From Triatoma infestans (taxonomy: Eukaryota; Arthropoda; Insecta; Hemiptera; Reduviidae): DNA of 64,000 bases. Shown in pieces: positions 20,760 to 31,640 of this stretch; positions within the stretch are counted from its first letter, which is position 1, and each line of letters begins with the position of its first letter. The position numbers were made by a program, and so were the translations under genes. The DNA lies in contig JAAEAF010014807.1 in the NCBI GenBank assembly GCA_011037195.1, forward strand, positions 246,197 through 310,196, given 5' to 3'. Below the pieces are notes generated by a model. It had not been told where the DNA came from. It saw only the letters and a program-made list of their open reading frames with translations, and searched no databases.

Positions 20760-21820
20760 TCAGTTGAAGGAGCAGACGGGGGAAAATTTGGGGGAGGGAT
20801 TGTAGGCGTAGGATTTATTGGCGAAATGGAAATCGAATTTACTTTGATTGTGGCGCTGGCTATTTGGGCATAGCTTGCTGTTGGTCTTGATTGTTGTCTC
20901 CAGCCTAGGGTGGTTGATAGGGTGGAACTGCCGTGTTGAGGTTTTCACTGGTTGCGCGTTTTGGCGGTAAAGGTGTTTGTGATGAAGTACGCTGGGGAGG
21001 ATTCGCATTGATGGGTGGCGTCCCAAACACCGCCTGATTTTCGTGGTTTAACTGTTGGACAGTAATTTGTTTCATGTGCCTCAGTTTTTTCAGCTCGCGA
21101 TGTGTGATGCAGCCTTTATAACTGGTGGGATGTGCTCCACCACACTGGAAACATGGGCCGGCATGTTTATTGGCCTTGGGCATTCAGCGGTAGGATGAGG
21201 GCCAGCACATCGCACACATGTATAAGGATGGTGGCAATAAGTACGTGTGTGCCCATACTCGCGACATCTGACACCTGCGCTATATTTGTTCTTCTTCGGG
21301 GCTCTTCCACAGTGATTTTTGTATATAGCACCTACTGTAATTTGAAAATATCAATGTTGTTTTTATTATTAGCCAAGTCGACAAAGAAGAGAGGGAGTGG
21401 TGCTCTGGTTCTCGGATGCAGGACTGGGTGCACTCGTAATAACGGAAATTGCTTATTTTGCAATTCTCTTTTTAATTCATCTACTGGGGCAGATTGATAT
21501 AGGCCTCTAATTACAACCCGATAGCATTTGTCTTCATTTAATTGGTAACAATGGAAGTCAAATTCGTGTTCTTGAAGATATTTAATTGCTTTTCTATAAC
21601 TGCCGCTGTCGTTTGGATATACCAAGAGGTCATTCATTCTCGACCGACAGTAAAAATTTTCATTTCTTATAATGGCAGTTAATTGGCGGCAGAGATCAAC
21701 GTAACTTCTCAAGTTATTGATCATAAATGGAGGAGGTTTTGGGGCATTCTTTGTTGCTGTATTATTATTATTATTGAAGTTAGTCGAAGCTGAGGGTCGG
21801 GTTGTAGCTGAATTTATCAA
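20760..21820 (-). pseudogene. LINE ORF1 (PRE_C2HC plus zinc knuckles), frameshifted
   Basis: The first frame (21,332-21,820, 162 codons) matches the N-terminal half of ORF1 at 46 kb: FDFHCYQLNEDKCYRVVIRG and LPLFFVDLANN, a PRE_C2HC-type region. In other frames the minus strand then encodes RCREYGHTRTYC, CVRCAGPHPTAEC and CFQCGGAHPTSYKGC (21,183 onward), three zinc knuckles spaced as in the 46-kb ORF1. ORF1 binds element RNA. At least two frameshifts break it. Confidence 0.7.
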
Positions 21821-21840
21821 CGATGTCTGGGTCTGAATTC

Positions 21841-22789
21841 GCTTTAGTGCCCTTTTTCATTTTATTTTTTGGAGAAATAGTTAATTCGGTACTTTTTTTG
21901 TACGATCTTTTTCTCCTAGTAGTCATCGATGATTCTACTAGGAGAAAAGGATGAGTCTGACTCTACGAGGTTCTCTATTTATTTCTGGTAACTTAAATGC
22001 TGTTCTTATTGATCCCGGATCGCCTTTATTTCTAATTAAATATCTTAATAACCAGCATTTATGAAACTGAATAAAAGTCGATCAAGTTTCCTATCTGAGA
22101 GGAAACTGGTGATCAACTAATATCATTAATGAAATATTAATTACTTTACTAATTATCAAACTGCTCATCATAAAACAGATCTCTTCACAATAACCTCTCC
22201 TAACTTAACATTAAAACCGAAACACCTTAACATTTCTGGGATAGTTCTTTTCACTAAATTGACCACTTTAGTTCATGCTATCTAGTTACTGATATTTTGT
22301 GAATTTTGTCAAGATGACTTTACCAATTTTCTTTAAACATGAATTGCTGCTAACTGTAACTGTAAAAAAACTATCATTTTTATTCAAAACATTTTCCTCA
22401 AAAAAATGCCGAGGTTTTTTTAAAGAATCTCTAAGCTGCCGTTTATTAGAGACTCCGCCCAATGGTCTCCAATGTATCTCTTTCATTTAGTTTCTTTTAT
22501 CCTAAACCAACCCATATAATCACCAACACGGCGGGTTAGGGTTAGTGGTTGTAAACATGGACTTGTAACTATATGTTTCCGAATTCAAGGCCCCAGGGTA
22601 ACTGCCAAATTTATATTTGCTCTTAAATTATTGATATTTAAGAATTCATTTGTTGCTGGACTTTTAGCGCCACTGAAGAAATAGAAATTACTTTTACTAA
22701 TTAAGACATCAACTATATTGAATATTGTGTCAAGATCAAACTTTTAGTAGAACTTTAGCAGAAGCTTGAAGAAAATTTGAGTGAAATTA
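21841..22789. other. No gene seen
   Basis: AT-rich. A short inverted match GTAGAATCATCGATGA around 21,925 (hairpin of CCTAGTAGTCATCGATGATTCTACTAGG) is the only structure noticed. Confidence 0.4.
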
Positions 22790-22852
22790 CTTCGCGTTGC
22801 TAGTCCAGTGCGCTACCGGTCAGTGGTAGCGCACTGGACTAGCATCGCGAAG
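22790..22852. repeat. Perfect-looking hairpin made of a SINE head
   Basis: Two 28-bp arms (22,790-22,817 and 22,825-22,852) are inverted copies of the SINE A-box region with one mismatch, separated by 7 bp. The right arm continues into the SINE body. Confidence 0.8.
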
Positions 22853-23060
22853 GTCCCGGGTTTGAACCCAACATTGCTGCCTTTAGATTTTCTCTTCCTA
22901 GAACCCTCTTGCAGCTCACTGTCCGGTTGTATATGACGAGAGACCACTGTCCGCAGGGCAACAAGGCACTGAGAAGGCTTCCAATCTTTGAGGTAACTAT
23001 AGGGCTTGAAAGCCTAAGCTTTCGATAGCATAGGGCTTGGTCCATCCCCATAGACAAAAA
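22820..23060 (+). mobile_element. tRNA-derived SINE
   Basis: Head GTGGTAGCGCACTGGACTAG with B box GGTTTGAACCC, then the family tail CTCTTCCTAGAACCCTCTTGC, CTGTCCGGTTGTAT and GCACTGAGAAGGC. The 5' end is an inverted duplicate of its own head. Confidence 0.7.
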
Positions 23061-23094
23061 AAAATTTGATAACTGGGATTGTAATCATTGTAGT

Positions 23095-23270
23095 CGATTC
23101 TTTTAGGGAATAATGTACTGGGGCCTGAAAGAATTTTTTGGGCTCCAAGCTGTGCTATCTAGTTACAGACAGCACAAGTAAGCTTTAGAGATTCTATGAA
23201 GAGAAAATCTAAGAGAAGCAATGGGGCGTGGAAGTCCCGCACGCTACCTCTGAGTTAATCCTCTCCCTAT
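23095..23270 (-). mobile_element. tRNA-derived SINE, degraded
   Basis: On the minus strand GGATTAACTCAGAGGTAGCG starts the head, followed by a decayed tail ending in CCAGTACATTATTCCC. Confidence 0.5.
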
Positions 23271-23277
23271 AATTGCA

Positions 23278-23322
23278 GTAAGAGAATGTCATGTAGTTAT
23301 GTTTCACACCATTTTTTTTTTT
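23278..23322 (-). repeat. Helentron/DINE-1-like repeat, 3' end fragment
   Basis: CAGTAAGAGAATG...GTTTCACACCATTTTTTTT matches the end block (GGAGTAAGAGAAAGT, hairpin, T-run) of the family. Confidence 0.4.
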
Positions 23323-23564
23323 ATTTCTTAAGCAATCGGTTTTTATATCAAAAATTGATAATGCCAATATAAAATAATGAATTTTTTATTGGCCCTAAAG
23401 ATGACAGATATAATTTTCTATAACTTAGGAACCAGAGCACCAAAATTAAAGTAATTATTGCCATCCTTATTGAAGAGTAGAATTACAATTTAATTTAAAA
23501 TTGAGAGGATATAGTCAAAAACTTTTTTATTACATGACGATTAATAAGGAATCATTCGCATTTT

Positions 23565-23631
23565 TTTTTAATTAAAGGCGCGTCAATTTCTATGGTCAAA
23601 GCGCCCAGAGTCTTCTCAGTGCACTGCCGGT
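23565..23631 (-). mobile_element. SINE tail fragment
   Basis: Minus strand: CCGGCAGTGCACTGAGAAG...GACCATAGAAATTGACGCGCC, matching the end of the SINE at 61.9 kb. It is interrupted at 23,632 by an LTR-type repeat. Confidence 0.6.
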
Positions 23632-23899
23632 GTAACAGCAAGAGAAGCTCAGCAACCAAAGAGAGCAAGAGAAGCTCAACCACTCTCTCGGACTGGAGTG
23701 GGAGAGTGGAAGAAACTGTATAAATATAGCGACAGACAGTCCATGAAACACAGTTAAGGACAGTTGAACACAGTTGAAATCAGTTGAGTACATCCAATCA
23801 CTACGTGTCATTCTCATGCCACTCTACCCTAAACATTCCTATATTGTAAAGTCCAGGCAGTCTGTCTATTAATTAATATATCAGTTAATCAGTGTTAAT
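23632..23899 (+). repeat. LTR-type repeat (family A), copy 1
   Basis: Starts TGTAACAGCAAGAGAAGCTC and contains ACTGTATAAATATAGCGAC (TATA box) and TTGTAAAGTCCAGGCAGTCT. It matches 25,971-26,233 and the minus-strand pieces at 12.2-14.4 kb. Its end is cut by the next LTR at 23,900. Confidence 0.6.
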
Positions 23900-24543
23900 T
23901 GTAATGACATGGCAAAGTCATAGCAATATCAAACCTTCACAACAGACAACAAAGAAAGAATAATTTATAACTAGTGTGCTAGCCAGCTGCTGACTTCCAG
24001 ACATGGCCGCGGCCAAACAAACAAACCAAGGGTAAATACCCTTACATCAAAGCAAGCACCCAAATGCTGGCCACTGACCTAAATCGGTGGTCACCAAACT
24101 AACCAAGGTCGCACAAGGTCGCACACTAGGACAGATGTCTTGGTGTGAGTGTGGCAAATATATAAACTTCGCCCGATTGGAAGAGGGGATCATTAGAGGA
24201 TTATACAATTATACTTCAATACGTCTTCATATACGAGCAGCAGGTTACGCGTCCCTATACAGAGTTTTATTTTATACTTATTACCTTTAGTTGTGCATCT
24301 TAGTTCATTTATCTTAATCATTCTAAATTATTAGTTATTTATCTTCTATTTAATTCTAAGTATTTCTTGTTAATAGTTACCATTTTTAACGTTTAAATTA
24401 TTGCTCAAATACAGTCTATTTTTATAAAATCCGTGTTAATAATTCGAGCACTAACTTCCAAAAATATCTAAACTAACTTCCGCCCTCTTCAACACATCTA
24501 CTACATACCTCAGGAATCACATTAAACGAACGATTCCACTACA
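23900..24543 (+). repeat. LTR (family C), copy 1
   Basis: 644 bp, starting TGTAATGACATGG and ending GATTCCACTACA. The minus-strand copy at 56,913-57,544 has the same ends (TGTAATGG...GTCATTACA), and the one at 63,954 runs off the window. No coding region is attached. It sits at the junction between LTR-type repeat A and its following sequence. Confidence 0.6.
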
Positions 24544-25597
24544 TCTTGTAGTATCACGGTGGGATCAGATCATCCAATAAACGATTCCACTACATAATCA
24601 AATCTTCCTCTTAACTCATCAAACAAAACCAATTCTCTCCATCTAACACATCCATTATCTTCATACTTTCTTTATTACTAATTACTATTCAATATTTATC
24701 TATTATCTTCTACGTTACTAATTACTTCTCCTCTTTGAATATTTTTCACTAATCTTATTTTATTTAATAATATTCCCTATTTTCCTGTAATTTTATTAAT
24801 GATATAATACATACATATATAATTATAATTATAATACCTAGAAGGATGATCATAATTTATTGTAAATAAATAAATATTAATTGTAAATGGGTGTGTGCAT
24901 TACTAACGTTTCAATATAATAAATTAATATGTTAAAAAATATCACGAAACTATACACAAAAAAAAAAAAAACAAAAATCATTGAATATAATATAATAAAT
25001 AATATATAAAAATATGTTACCATTAATTATTAAAAATATAATCATAAATATGTATCCCATGGAATATTATATAAGCTTTAGTACCTTGCCAAGATGAGGT
25101 AAACTTTTTAAAAATGTTAAAAAATTTGACTTATTAGGAACTAGTTAATTTAAAAAAATAATATTTTTAATGTTAATAATGCCTTTAAAAACATAAATAT
25201 TTCTTTAAAATATTTTTTTTTTTGTATTAAAATGTTTAAGATAAATTTTTCAGGTATTTTTCAGTGAAATATTGCGAGTACGAGTTATTTAAAAAATATT
25301 TAATGTTAAAACTTCTTTTTAAAACATAAATGTTTTTTAATGCTCGTGATTCAAAAAGAAACCAAATTATCAATGTTAATATCTTTACCAATGTTAATTA
25401 TTAATTTAACTTGGAAATGTAACATTATTTTTACAAACTGAAGTAGCGTAAGGAAAATTTGCATTATATATGATTACTACTTGATTTATGCTAAAAAAAA
25501 TTTTTTCATGATTACATATTTTTTATTAATCCCCTGGACTACAAATTCATAAAGTCCCTTCTCTTTCGTTTAAAATGACACAAGAAGACATCACTAT
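24544..25597. other. Possible remnant interior of the family A element; no ORF
   Basis: The sequence near 24,600-24,660 matches what follows copy 2 at 26,235 (CTTAACTCATCAAACAAAACC). The rest is AT-rich with A/T runs and no open frame of note. Confidence 0.4.
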
Positions 25598-25852
25598 CGC
25601 TAGCTTAAACATCAGTAGCGTAGCTGCAACATCAACCATCGCTAGCGTTCAGCATCCTTAGCTAGCTCCAACGAGGCCCATCACTAGCTGCTACAGCATT
25701 AGCTAGTTTTCTCATAATTACTAGGCTTTCAACAACACTGGCTAGCTCGCAACAGCATTCATCTTGATAGCTTTCACAAAAACACTGGCTAGCTCGCAAC
25801 AGCTTCAAAATAGATTCTGCATTAAAAGATAGTCTCAAAACTTAGCTAGTTA
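25598..25852. repeat. GCTAGC-rich irregular repeat
   Basis: TAGCTAG or GCTAGC occurs about ten times in 250 bp. One unit, CACTGGCTAGCTCGCAACAGC, is repeated exactly near 25,736-25,756 and 25,783-25,803. It lies 120 bp upstream of the polypurine tract before LTR-type repeat A copy 2, where an element's 3' region would be. Confidence 0.6.
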
Positions 25853-25955
25853 AAAACCCAGTAGCAAACAAACAACTCTTACTAAACAAGATGTGCTACA
25901 TACATACAACACCTCACCCGCACTCGGCACAATTTTTACACATGAAAAATTTATT

Positions 25956-25970
25956 CAGGAGAGGGGATGA
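25956..25970 (+). other. Polypurine tract before LTR-type repeat A copy 2
   Basis: CAGGAGAGGGGATGA immediately precedes TGTAACAGC at 25,971, as expected for the plus-strand primer of an LTR retrotransposon. It implies that 25,971 begins a 3' LTR. Confidence 0.5.
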
Positions 25971-26233
25971 TGTAACAGCAAGAGCGCTCAGCAAACCAAG
26001 GGAGCAATAGAAGCTCAACCCACTCCGGACGGATGTGATGAGTGGACGACGCTGTATAAATTGATCGACGGAAACTCCATGGAAAACACAGGTAAGACAG
26101 TTTGAACACAGTTGAGTACATCCAATCGCTACGTGTCTTCTAATAAATTACCTTAAACATTCCGATATTGTAAAGTCCAGGCAGTCTATGTCTATTATTA
26201 ATATATCAGTTAACCAGTGTTAACACCAAGTCT
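25971..26233 (+). repeat. LTR-type repeat (family A), copy 2
   Basis: TGTAACAGCAAGAG...CAGTGTTAACA, parallel to 23,632. It ends before CCAAGTCTTCGTCTTAACTC, sequence that also follows copy 1 beyond the inserted LTR C. The true LTR may therefore extend further, to where a SINE interrupts near 26,285. Confidence 0.6.
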
Positions 26234-26284
26234 TCGTCTTAACTCATCAAACAAAACCCAATCTTCCGTCCAAATATCCATTAT

Positions 26285-26432
26285 AGCCGGCCTCTAGTTA
26301 CAAGAGAACATTGTCTGGACAGTGAGCTGTAGAGGATCCTAGGAAGAAAATATCTAAGGGCAGAACTGGATTGAACCCGGGACTTCCACGTGAGAGTCCA
26401 CCCGCGCTAAACCACTAGCGAATCCCTCCCCT
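26285..26432 (-). mobile_element. tRNA-derived SINE
   Basis: Minus strand: head GGGATTCGCTAGTGGTTTAGC with B box GGTTCAATCCAG, then the tail CTTCCTAGGATCCTCTACAGC and TGTCCAGACAATG. Confidence 0.65.
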
Positions 26433-27005
26433 ATTCGCAATTTAATGCGTAAGGAAACCCTACTAACCCATCAAAAAACTAGAAATTCTTAACGTCTTAA
26501 GAGAAAGGAATAAAGAAAAACACAATTAATTCAGGATTTTTCTAAAATTATAAATTAGATAATAAGGGTCACAAATTTACAGATAGAACAAATTTACATT
26601 CTAAATGAATTTGATCGATTAAAATTTCATAAATCCACAAGGTTACTAATCATTATCCTATTATGGTAGACCAAAGTGTTTGGATTTCAGTGTATATCAC
26701 AGTTAATAGGAGTTGTGCAATGGAAAGTCTGTGGATATGGTGCAAACTTGTGTATCAACTGATTGCAACACTAGTACTCCCTTCCCAACAGTTAACCGAC
26801 GATTTTACTGTGTTTGGCTTTACTTATATTTGTTAAAACTTAGTCAATGGTGGATTCAGAGAACTGCAACTAATACTGTTATAAGTTACTTACTGTATAA
26901 CTAATATGTTATCAATATTATTTGGAAATTACTTTTCATTTAAGTAGTAATTTTGGTATTCCGGAATACGTGTAAACATACGCCAATGTGTTATTTATAG
27001 GAGTA
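26433..27005. other. No gene seen
   Basis: AT-rich. The 63-codon frame at 26,713-26,904 has no recognisable features. Confidence 0.4.
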
Positions 27006-28007
27006 AAAATCTGTTGTGAAACACTCACAAAACGTTTTTTCTCTTACTCCAGATCTCAAAATTATTAATTGACAAGTTTATATTTAGTGTACCAATTTAA
27101 TGAAATCGTCGAAAACTCACAAAAACTGTTCAGTAAATCGGTCTCCCGGGTTCCATAATTTTCTTGAAACTCCGGAATTTGGACATCTATTATTTCTAAT
27201 TTAATTTTGTTTGGATGATAGAATTTATAAGCAAAAATATGATAGCCTTTTAAAGAAAAAACATAACCCCAACCCTTTCCCTAAAAGTGCCCTTAAATGA
27301 AGGTTCCTAGAGAAATTTTAAGAAAGTTGCAGACCTTTGTATGCGCAGTTTATATAAGAGTTTGAAGAAAATCATCGGAGCCATTTTGAAAAGAAAATCG
27401 CGAAAAAGTGAAAAAACATTTAGTAAAAGTAGTAAAGTAAACACACTTCGAATTAGCGATTTATTTCAAAACTTAGAAATTCAACAATATATTAATTCTA
27501 ATTCGCATTATTTAGATGAACGAATTGTCCAATAAAACTGAACTAGCATTTAGATCGAACCTAAACCCCTCCCCTCCCCCAAAGAAGAGGCTTTAAGGAT
27601 TTTTCCAGAGAAATGTTTTCATATTTAAAAGTTGGAGCTCTATGTATTGTGAAGTGATGGGTTCAAGTTGGAAGAAAATCGTAGGAGCATTTTGAGAAAA
27701 ATAGCAAAAACGTAAAAAAAAACTCGTAAAGTGGTACTTACGGTTGTGGAATTTTGACAGACAAACGTACTGTCAGCATCCCATGGCGATACTCAACGGA
27801 CTATCAAACTTGAACTTTCTACGCTTTTTCGTTTTGAGCTATGCGTTCATATACATCACACACAGACACGAACACACAGATCGTTGCTAAAAAAACCACT
27901 TTTTTGGGACCTCAGGGGGACCTCAAACGGATATTTCTGGTGAAAACTCGATTATCGAAAATTGGACACGATTACAAATACTCTCTTCCTGGGAAGTAAG
28001 AGAAAGT
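27006..28007 (+). repeat. Helentron/DINE-1-like repeat, full-length copy
   Basis: About 1.0 kb. The left end is AAAATCTG, a hairpin (TTGTGAAACACTCACAA) and a degraded CTCTTACTCC. The centre has a CA-rich microsatellite (27,860-27,885). The right end is AAGTAAGAGAAAGT. The end blocks are inverted relative to each other. It is non-coding. Compare 50,371 and 58,985. Confidence 0.65.
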
Positions 28008-28769
28008 TAAAAATACACTACTATTATTAGAATTCTATTACAGGCAAACCAGATTATTAATGAGTTCACTCCAAAACCACGAAAAGAAAAAGAATGGAAC
28101 AATTGGTTCGCCATATTAATGAGAAAGCTATATTGGAACAAAAAACATGTTAAAGTATTAAAAACGACTAGGAATTTAAAGTTACCTAGCAAAAATAATT
28201 TTAATAAAGTCGATAGATAATATTCACTCTTAGCATTCAAAATAATCCTAAGATGAAATTTCGCTCCAGCAAAAAGTAATTGACGAATACAAATGCCCGA
28301 GATAGCTACGCGATAATAAAAAGAATACAAACCAATTAACAAAACTACAAAAGTAAAACTGTGTTTTGGCATAAAGGAAAAATACATTTACTACATTTCC
28401 CTCTATATCAATAATATAGAAATATGTTGTAATAAATTTTGTAATCTCTTATTATAAGTACACAAACCACAGAAAAATATTATGTTCGGCAAGCATGCAT
28501 TTCCTTGTAAGCATGTAAATGGAATTCTTGAAAAAATGGAATTGACACAACTCTGATTGCACAGGTGTGGGGTAAATCCTCGGTATCTGCCATGAATTTG
28601 TTATAATTTATAACAAAAACTCTTCTTTTATTCTAAAAATCTCCCACCTACCTAAATAGTTTCAAATGATTGGAATACGTAACAATATATTTTGATAAAA
28701 AAGAAATGTGATCAACCAAACATTCCATTGGCCTTTAGGTTTTTTTTTTTTTGTTTTTTTTTGTAGAAG
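28008..28769. other. No gene seen
   Basis: A 126-codon minus frame (28,007-28,387) is Phe/Leu/Ile-rich as expected from AT-rich DNA and shows no family features. Confidence 0.4.
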
Positions 28770-28890
28770 CCTTAATAGCTCGGTGATGGACAGTCATGTC
28801 GGTAATCCCGGAGGGCGACAATGCTTTGAGAACCCTCTCCGGCGGTCAAAATAGATCTTTCAGATCGTAGCATAGTATCTTCCAAAAAAA
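28770..28890 (+). mobile_element. SINE tail fragment
   Basis: CGGTGATGGACAGTCATGTC, then GAGAACCCTCTCCGG and AATAGATCTTTCAGATCG, matching the tail of the SINE at 2,243-2,340. The head is missing. Confidence 0.5.
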
Positions 28891-31084
28891 AAATTTTGAA
28901 TCTAATCTGAAGTCTGAATTATAAATTATCACCAAATCTTCTCAGGAAATTTAACAGAATTATAAATTGAAAATTTCCCCTCCTCCCCCCAAACACTTAA
29001 AAAAGCAAAAAAGATTCATGATTGACAAACATAATCAACCTTTGCTGAAGTCTGTTTTAAAATAAATAACATAGTTTTAATGGATAAAACTGAATATAAG
29101 AAAAAAGAAGAAGAAGGAAACACTGGTAGAAGACTGTCCACATACAATCTGGTAACAGATTAAGAAGAATTCTAACCGCATACATTAAAGCACAAATGTT
29201 GGTTATGGCATGACTATAATTGGGTGGGTGTTCGTTCCCATCATGGATGTATTTGGTTTTGTCAAGATTGTTACGTGGAAATTTGGAAAAATGGTGGATG
29301 GACCATCATTTTACACAACCAGAATCTAACAGAAAAAACTTTTTTTTTTTTTACCCCAAAACAAACTGATTTTCAAAATGGTCACCACGTAAGTTCCACT
29401 GCATATTGTTACTACGAATAATTACCTGTAATCCTATGAATAATTTTCGTCCTGGAAATGGTAAGTCATTTACCGTGTCGAGTAAAAAAATATTTACCCC
29501 ATATTGTAGGGTGAGTGTTGGATATGAAGCGATTTTTATTATAATGGTTTTTTTCCCTTTTTCATAAAATAATATCTAGGATACATAAAATGATTTATAA
29601 CCAGTAAACTGAACTTTATTTTTGCAGAGAAGTTTTTTTTATTTATGTTTAGAGTGGTGCGTATGTATGTGATTTAGTTTGGTGGCACGTGTGAGCTACA
29701 TAAAAATCATAGCCATCACTTCTGGTAGTAAATTTATACGTGTTGTAAATATAAGGTGATTGACAGTAAAGAGAGTTGACGGTACTGGGATAAGTACTTA
29801 AACTGAGAGAGTGAATGACAACATTGGGACGGGAACTAAACTGCCGACGATCTGGCAGGAATGGCCGAGTGATAAACCACGAGATATCCTACTGATTGAA
29901 AACCGGAGAATTAATAACATTCCACGTCCAAGCGACGTAATAAATCATAACTCTCAGACAGAGCAGTAGCGGGGAATTTATTAGACCTTCCGTGCATAAA
30001 CTCAGAATCTCACTATACCCAGGCTATCCAAAGCAGAGTATTATAGGTTATGGTATGATTAACGGGAGGAAGCAGTTGAGGGAATGGGTTAGAGAGAGAG
30101 AGAGAGAGAGAGAGAGTGAGAGAGAAAGGTGGAGAGATGAAGAAGGAGTGAAAATTCCCATAAATCTAGAGTTCATCACGATGGTTTTATGGCTGCCGGA
30201 GTAGCTGGTGCACACGGGGGTAAAATATTTTCAAGAGAGGGGCAGATGATTAGAGGGTTGAACTGTTGAAGGGGGGATATAGGTTGGCATGAAAAGGTAG
30301 AAGGGTGAGAATAGATGCGCTTCTAAAACGGTGCCAATTTACCGAAGCAACCCCCACAATGTCACCATCGTCTCCAACTTTCTACAATTCCACCGCAACT
30401 AGTATGTCAAATGACAAAATAGAATTTATTGTAAGAGCTGGAAAGGGAAGGAATGTGGTAGCATAGGAGATATAAAGGGTGGCGTGAATGCTATGGTATG
30501 GATCGAATCGGTTAGAGTCAATTTGGCAGATATCAAAAGTAGATAAACAAGAACGACCGGCTGGAAATTCCCTCCAGTCTTTGGCTACTTACCAAACTTC
30601 CTTCCACTCTGGCCTATGGAGTGCGCTGCCTAAACACATAAACAAAAATCACATTATTCATGTATTTCATGGATATTTAGGTTTTTGTTTTTTTAAATAA
30701 AATATGATCATTAACGTTGTACATTAACATTTTCATGACAATATCTATGTATTTCGATCAGGAAGATTCCATGGAATTAGGTACATTACATTGAAAAAAA
30801 ATTCAAATAGAAAACTAAAGAAATGCAAAGTTATAGAGGCGTGCTTTACGTCCAAACTACCGTGAAGTTGTAGTCGGAGGCGAATAGCAAACCTCTCCTA
30901 TAACCATACTATTACCAAGAATTCCTGGTAAAAAAAGGCAATGGGGATTGATCCCAGTGCCGCAGCTGCAACACGCTTTTGCTTGGTGCACTCTGTTGAT
31001 ATCAAAATATGCTAAGGGAGATTTTATTTCATAGGATTGACAAGCAAAACTAAGTCAAATGGATTCACTGATCACATCAATTTA
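28891..31084. other. No gene seen; (AG)n microsatellite
   Basis: Mostly AT-rich. A (GA)n run lies at about 30,091-30,118 and makes a false Arg/Glu repeat frame. The sequence near 30,480-30,710 ends in an AATAAAATATGATC-type stretch and might be a LINE 3' end, but I cannot support it. Confidence 0.4.
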
Positions 31085-31640
31085 AAATTCACAAAATTAT
31101 CCAGGATGCTGAGATGAAAAATATCAAGACCGGGACACGAACTTTGTCATTCCTAAGTTGACAATGACTCTGACAGGATGTGGCAAAAATACATATTCAA
31201 ACTGCCCCGGTTCAGGACCACTGACAGTCTTGATTGCGTGTGTGATATTCAGGTTCTCACAAACTGGGCACCATATAGTATGTGAATTCTCGAACGACTG
31301 AGAGTCCAGTTGATTCGCGCAATGAGTTTGACAAGATGAAATTGCCCATCCTTTGCGAGTGATCTTGTGTCTGCCTATGACCTCCAGTGTTTTCTACACT
31401 TTTGTAATTCATTATATTGTAATAATTTGTTATGAAAAGTCTCAATCGACGGGTAAAGACACTGGCGTAATTTTAAATTATATCCAATAATTTTAGTCCA
31501 TTTTAAAATATTTTATGTGCCTATTGTTTTATATTAATTGAGTTTTATTTTATTGTATGTAATGTATTTTTGTAAATGTACATTTTTGTCACTCTTGACA
31601 TATTGCAACATTTTTAATAAATAAATGGAAATCAAACAAG
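31085..31640 (+). pseudogene. LINE ORF2 C-terminus, heavily decayed
   Basis: In shifting plus-strand frames the sequence encodes LTMTLTGCGKNTY (compare LTMALTGHGKNKSY at 15.8 kb), HHIVCEFSN (compare HHIIFDCPF) and a Leu/Ser-rich end. It is followed by a 3' UTR ending AATAAATAAATGG near 31,617-31,628. It belongs to the same LINE group as 15.6 kb. Confidence 0.45.

Larger units (their letters stand above)
17956..21840 (-). mobile_element. Jockey-like LINE, nearly full set of domains but decayed
   Basis: On the minus strand: ORF1 (about 21,820-20,760), ORF2 endonuclease (about 20,490-19,900), linker, RT (about 19,450-18,545) and C-terminus (18,240-17,956). All are related to the better preserved element at 43.2-46.6 kb. 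Many stops and frameshifts separate the parts, so the element is dead. No A-tail is seen at the left end, so the 3' end is probably lost. No target duplication was found. Confidence 0.8.

Noticed and set aside
23632..26233. A complete LTR retrotransposon between the two family A repeats
   Set aside because: The interior has no gag or pol frames and is partly made of another LTR; the same sequence follows both repeats, so the LTR limits are uncertain.
28007..28387. 126-codon membrane-like ORF
   Set aside because: Phe/Leu/Ile richness is expected from AT-rich DNA; no homologous features, and its edge lies in a repeat end.
30091..30125. Arg/Glu repeat protein
   Set aside because: It is an (AG)n microsatellite translated in frame.
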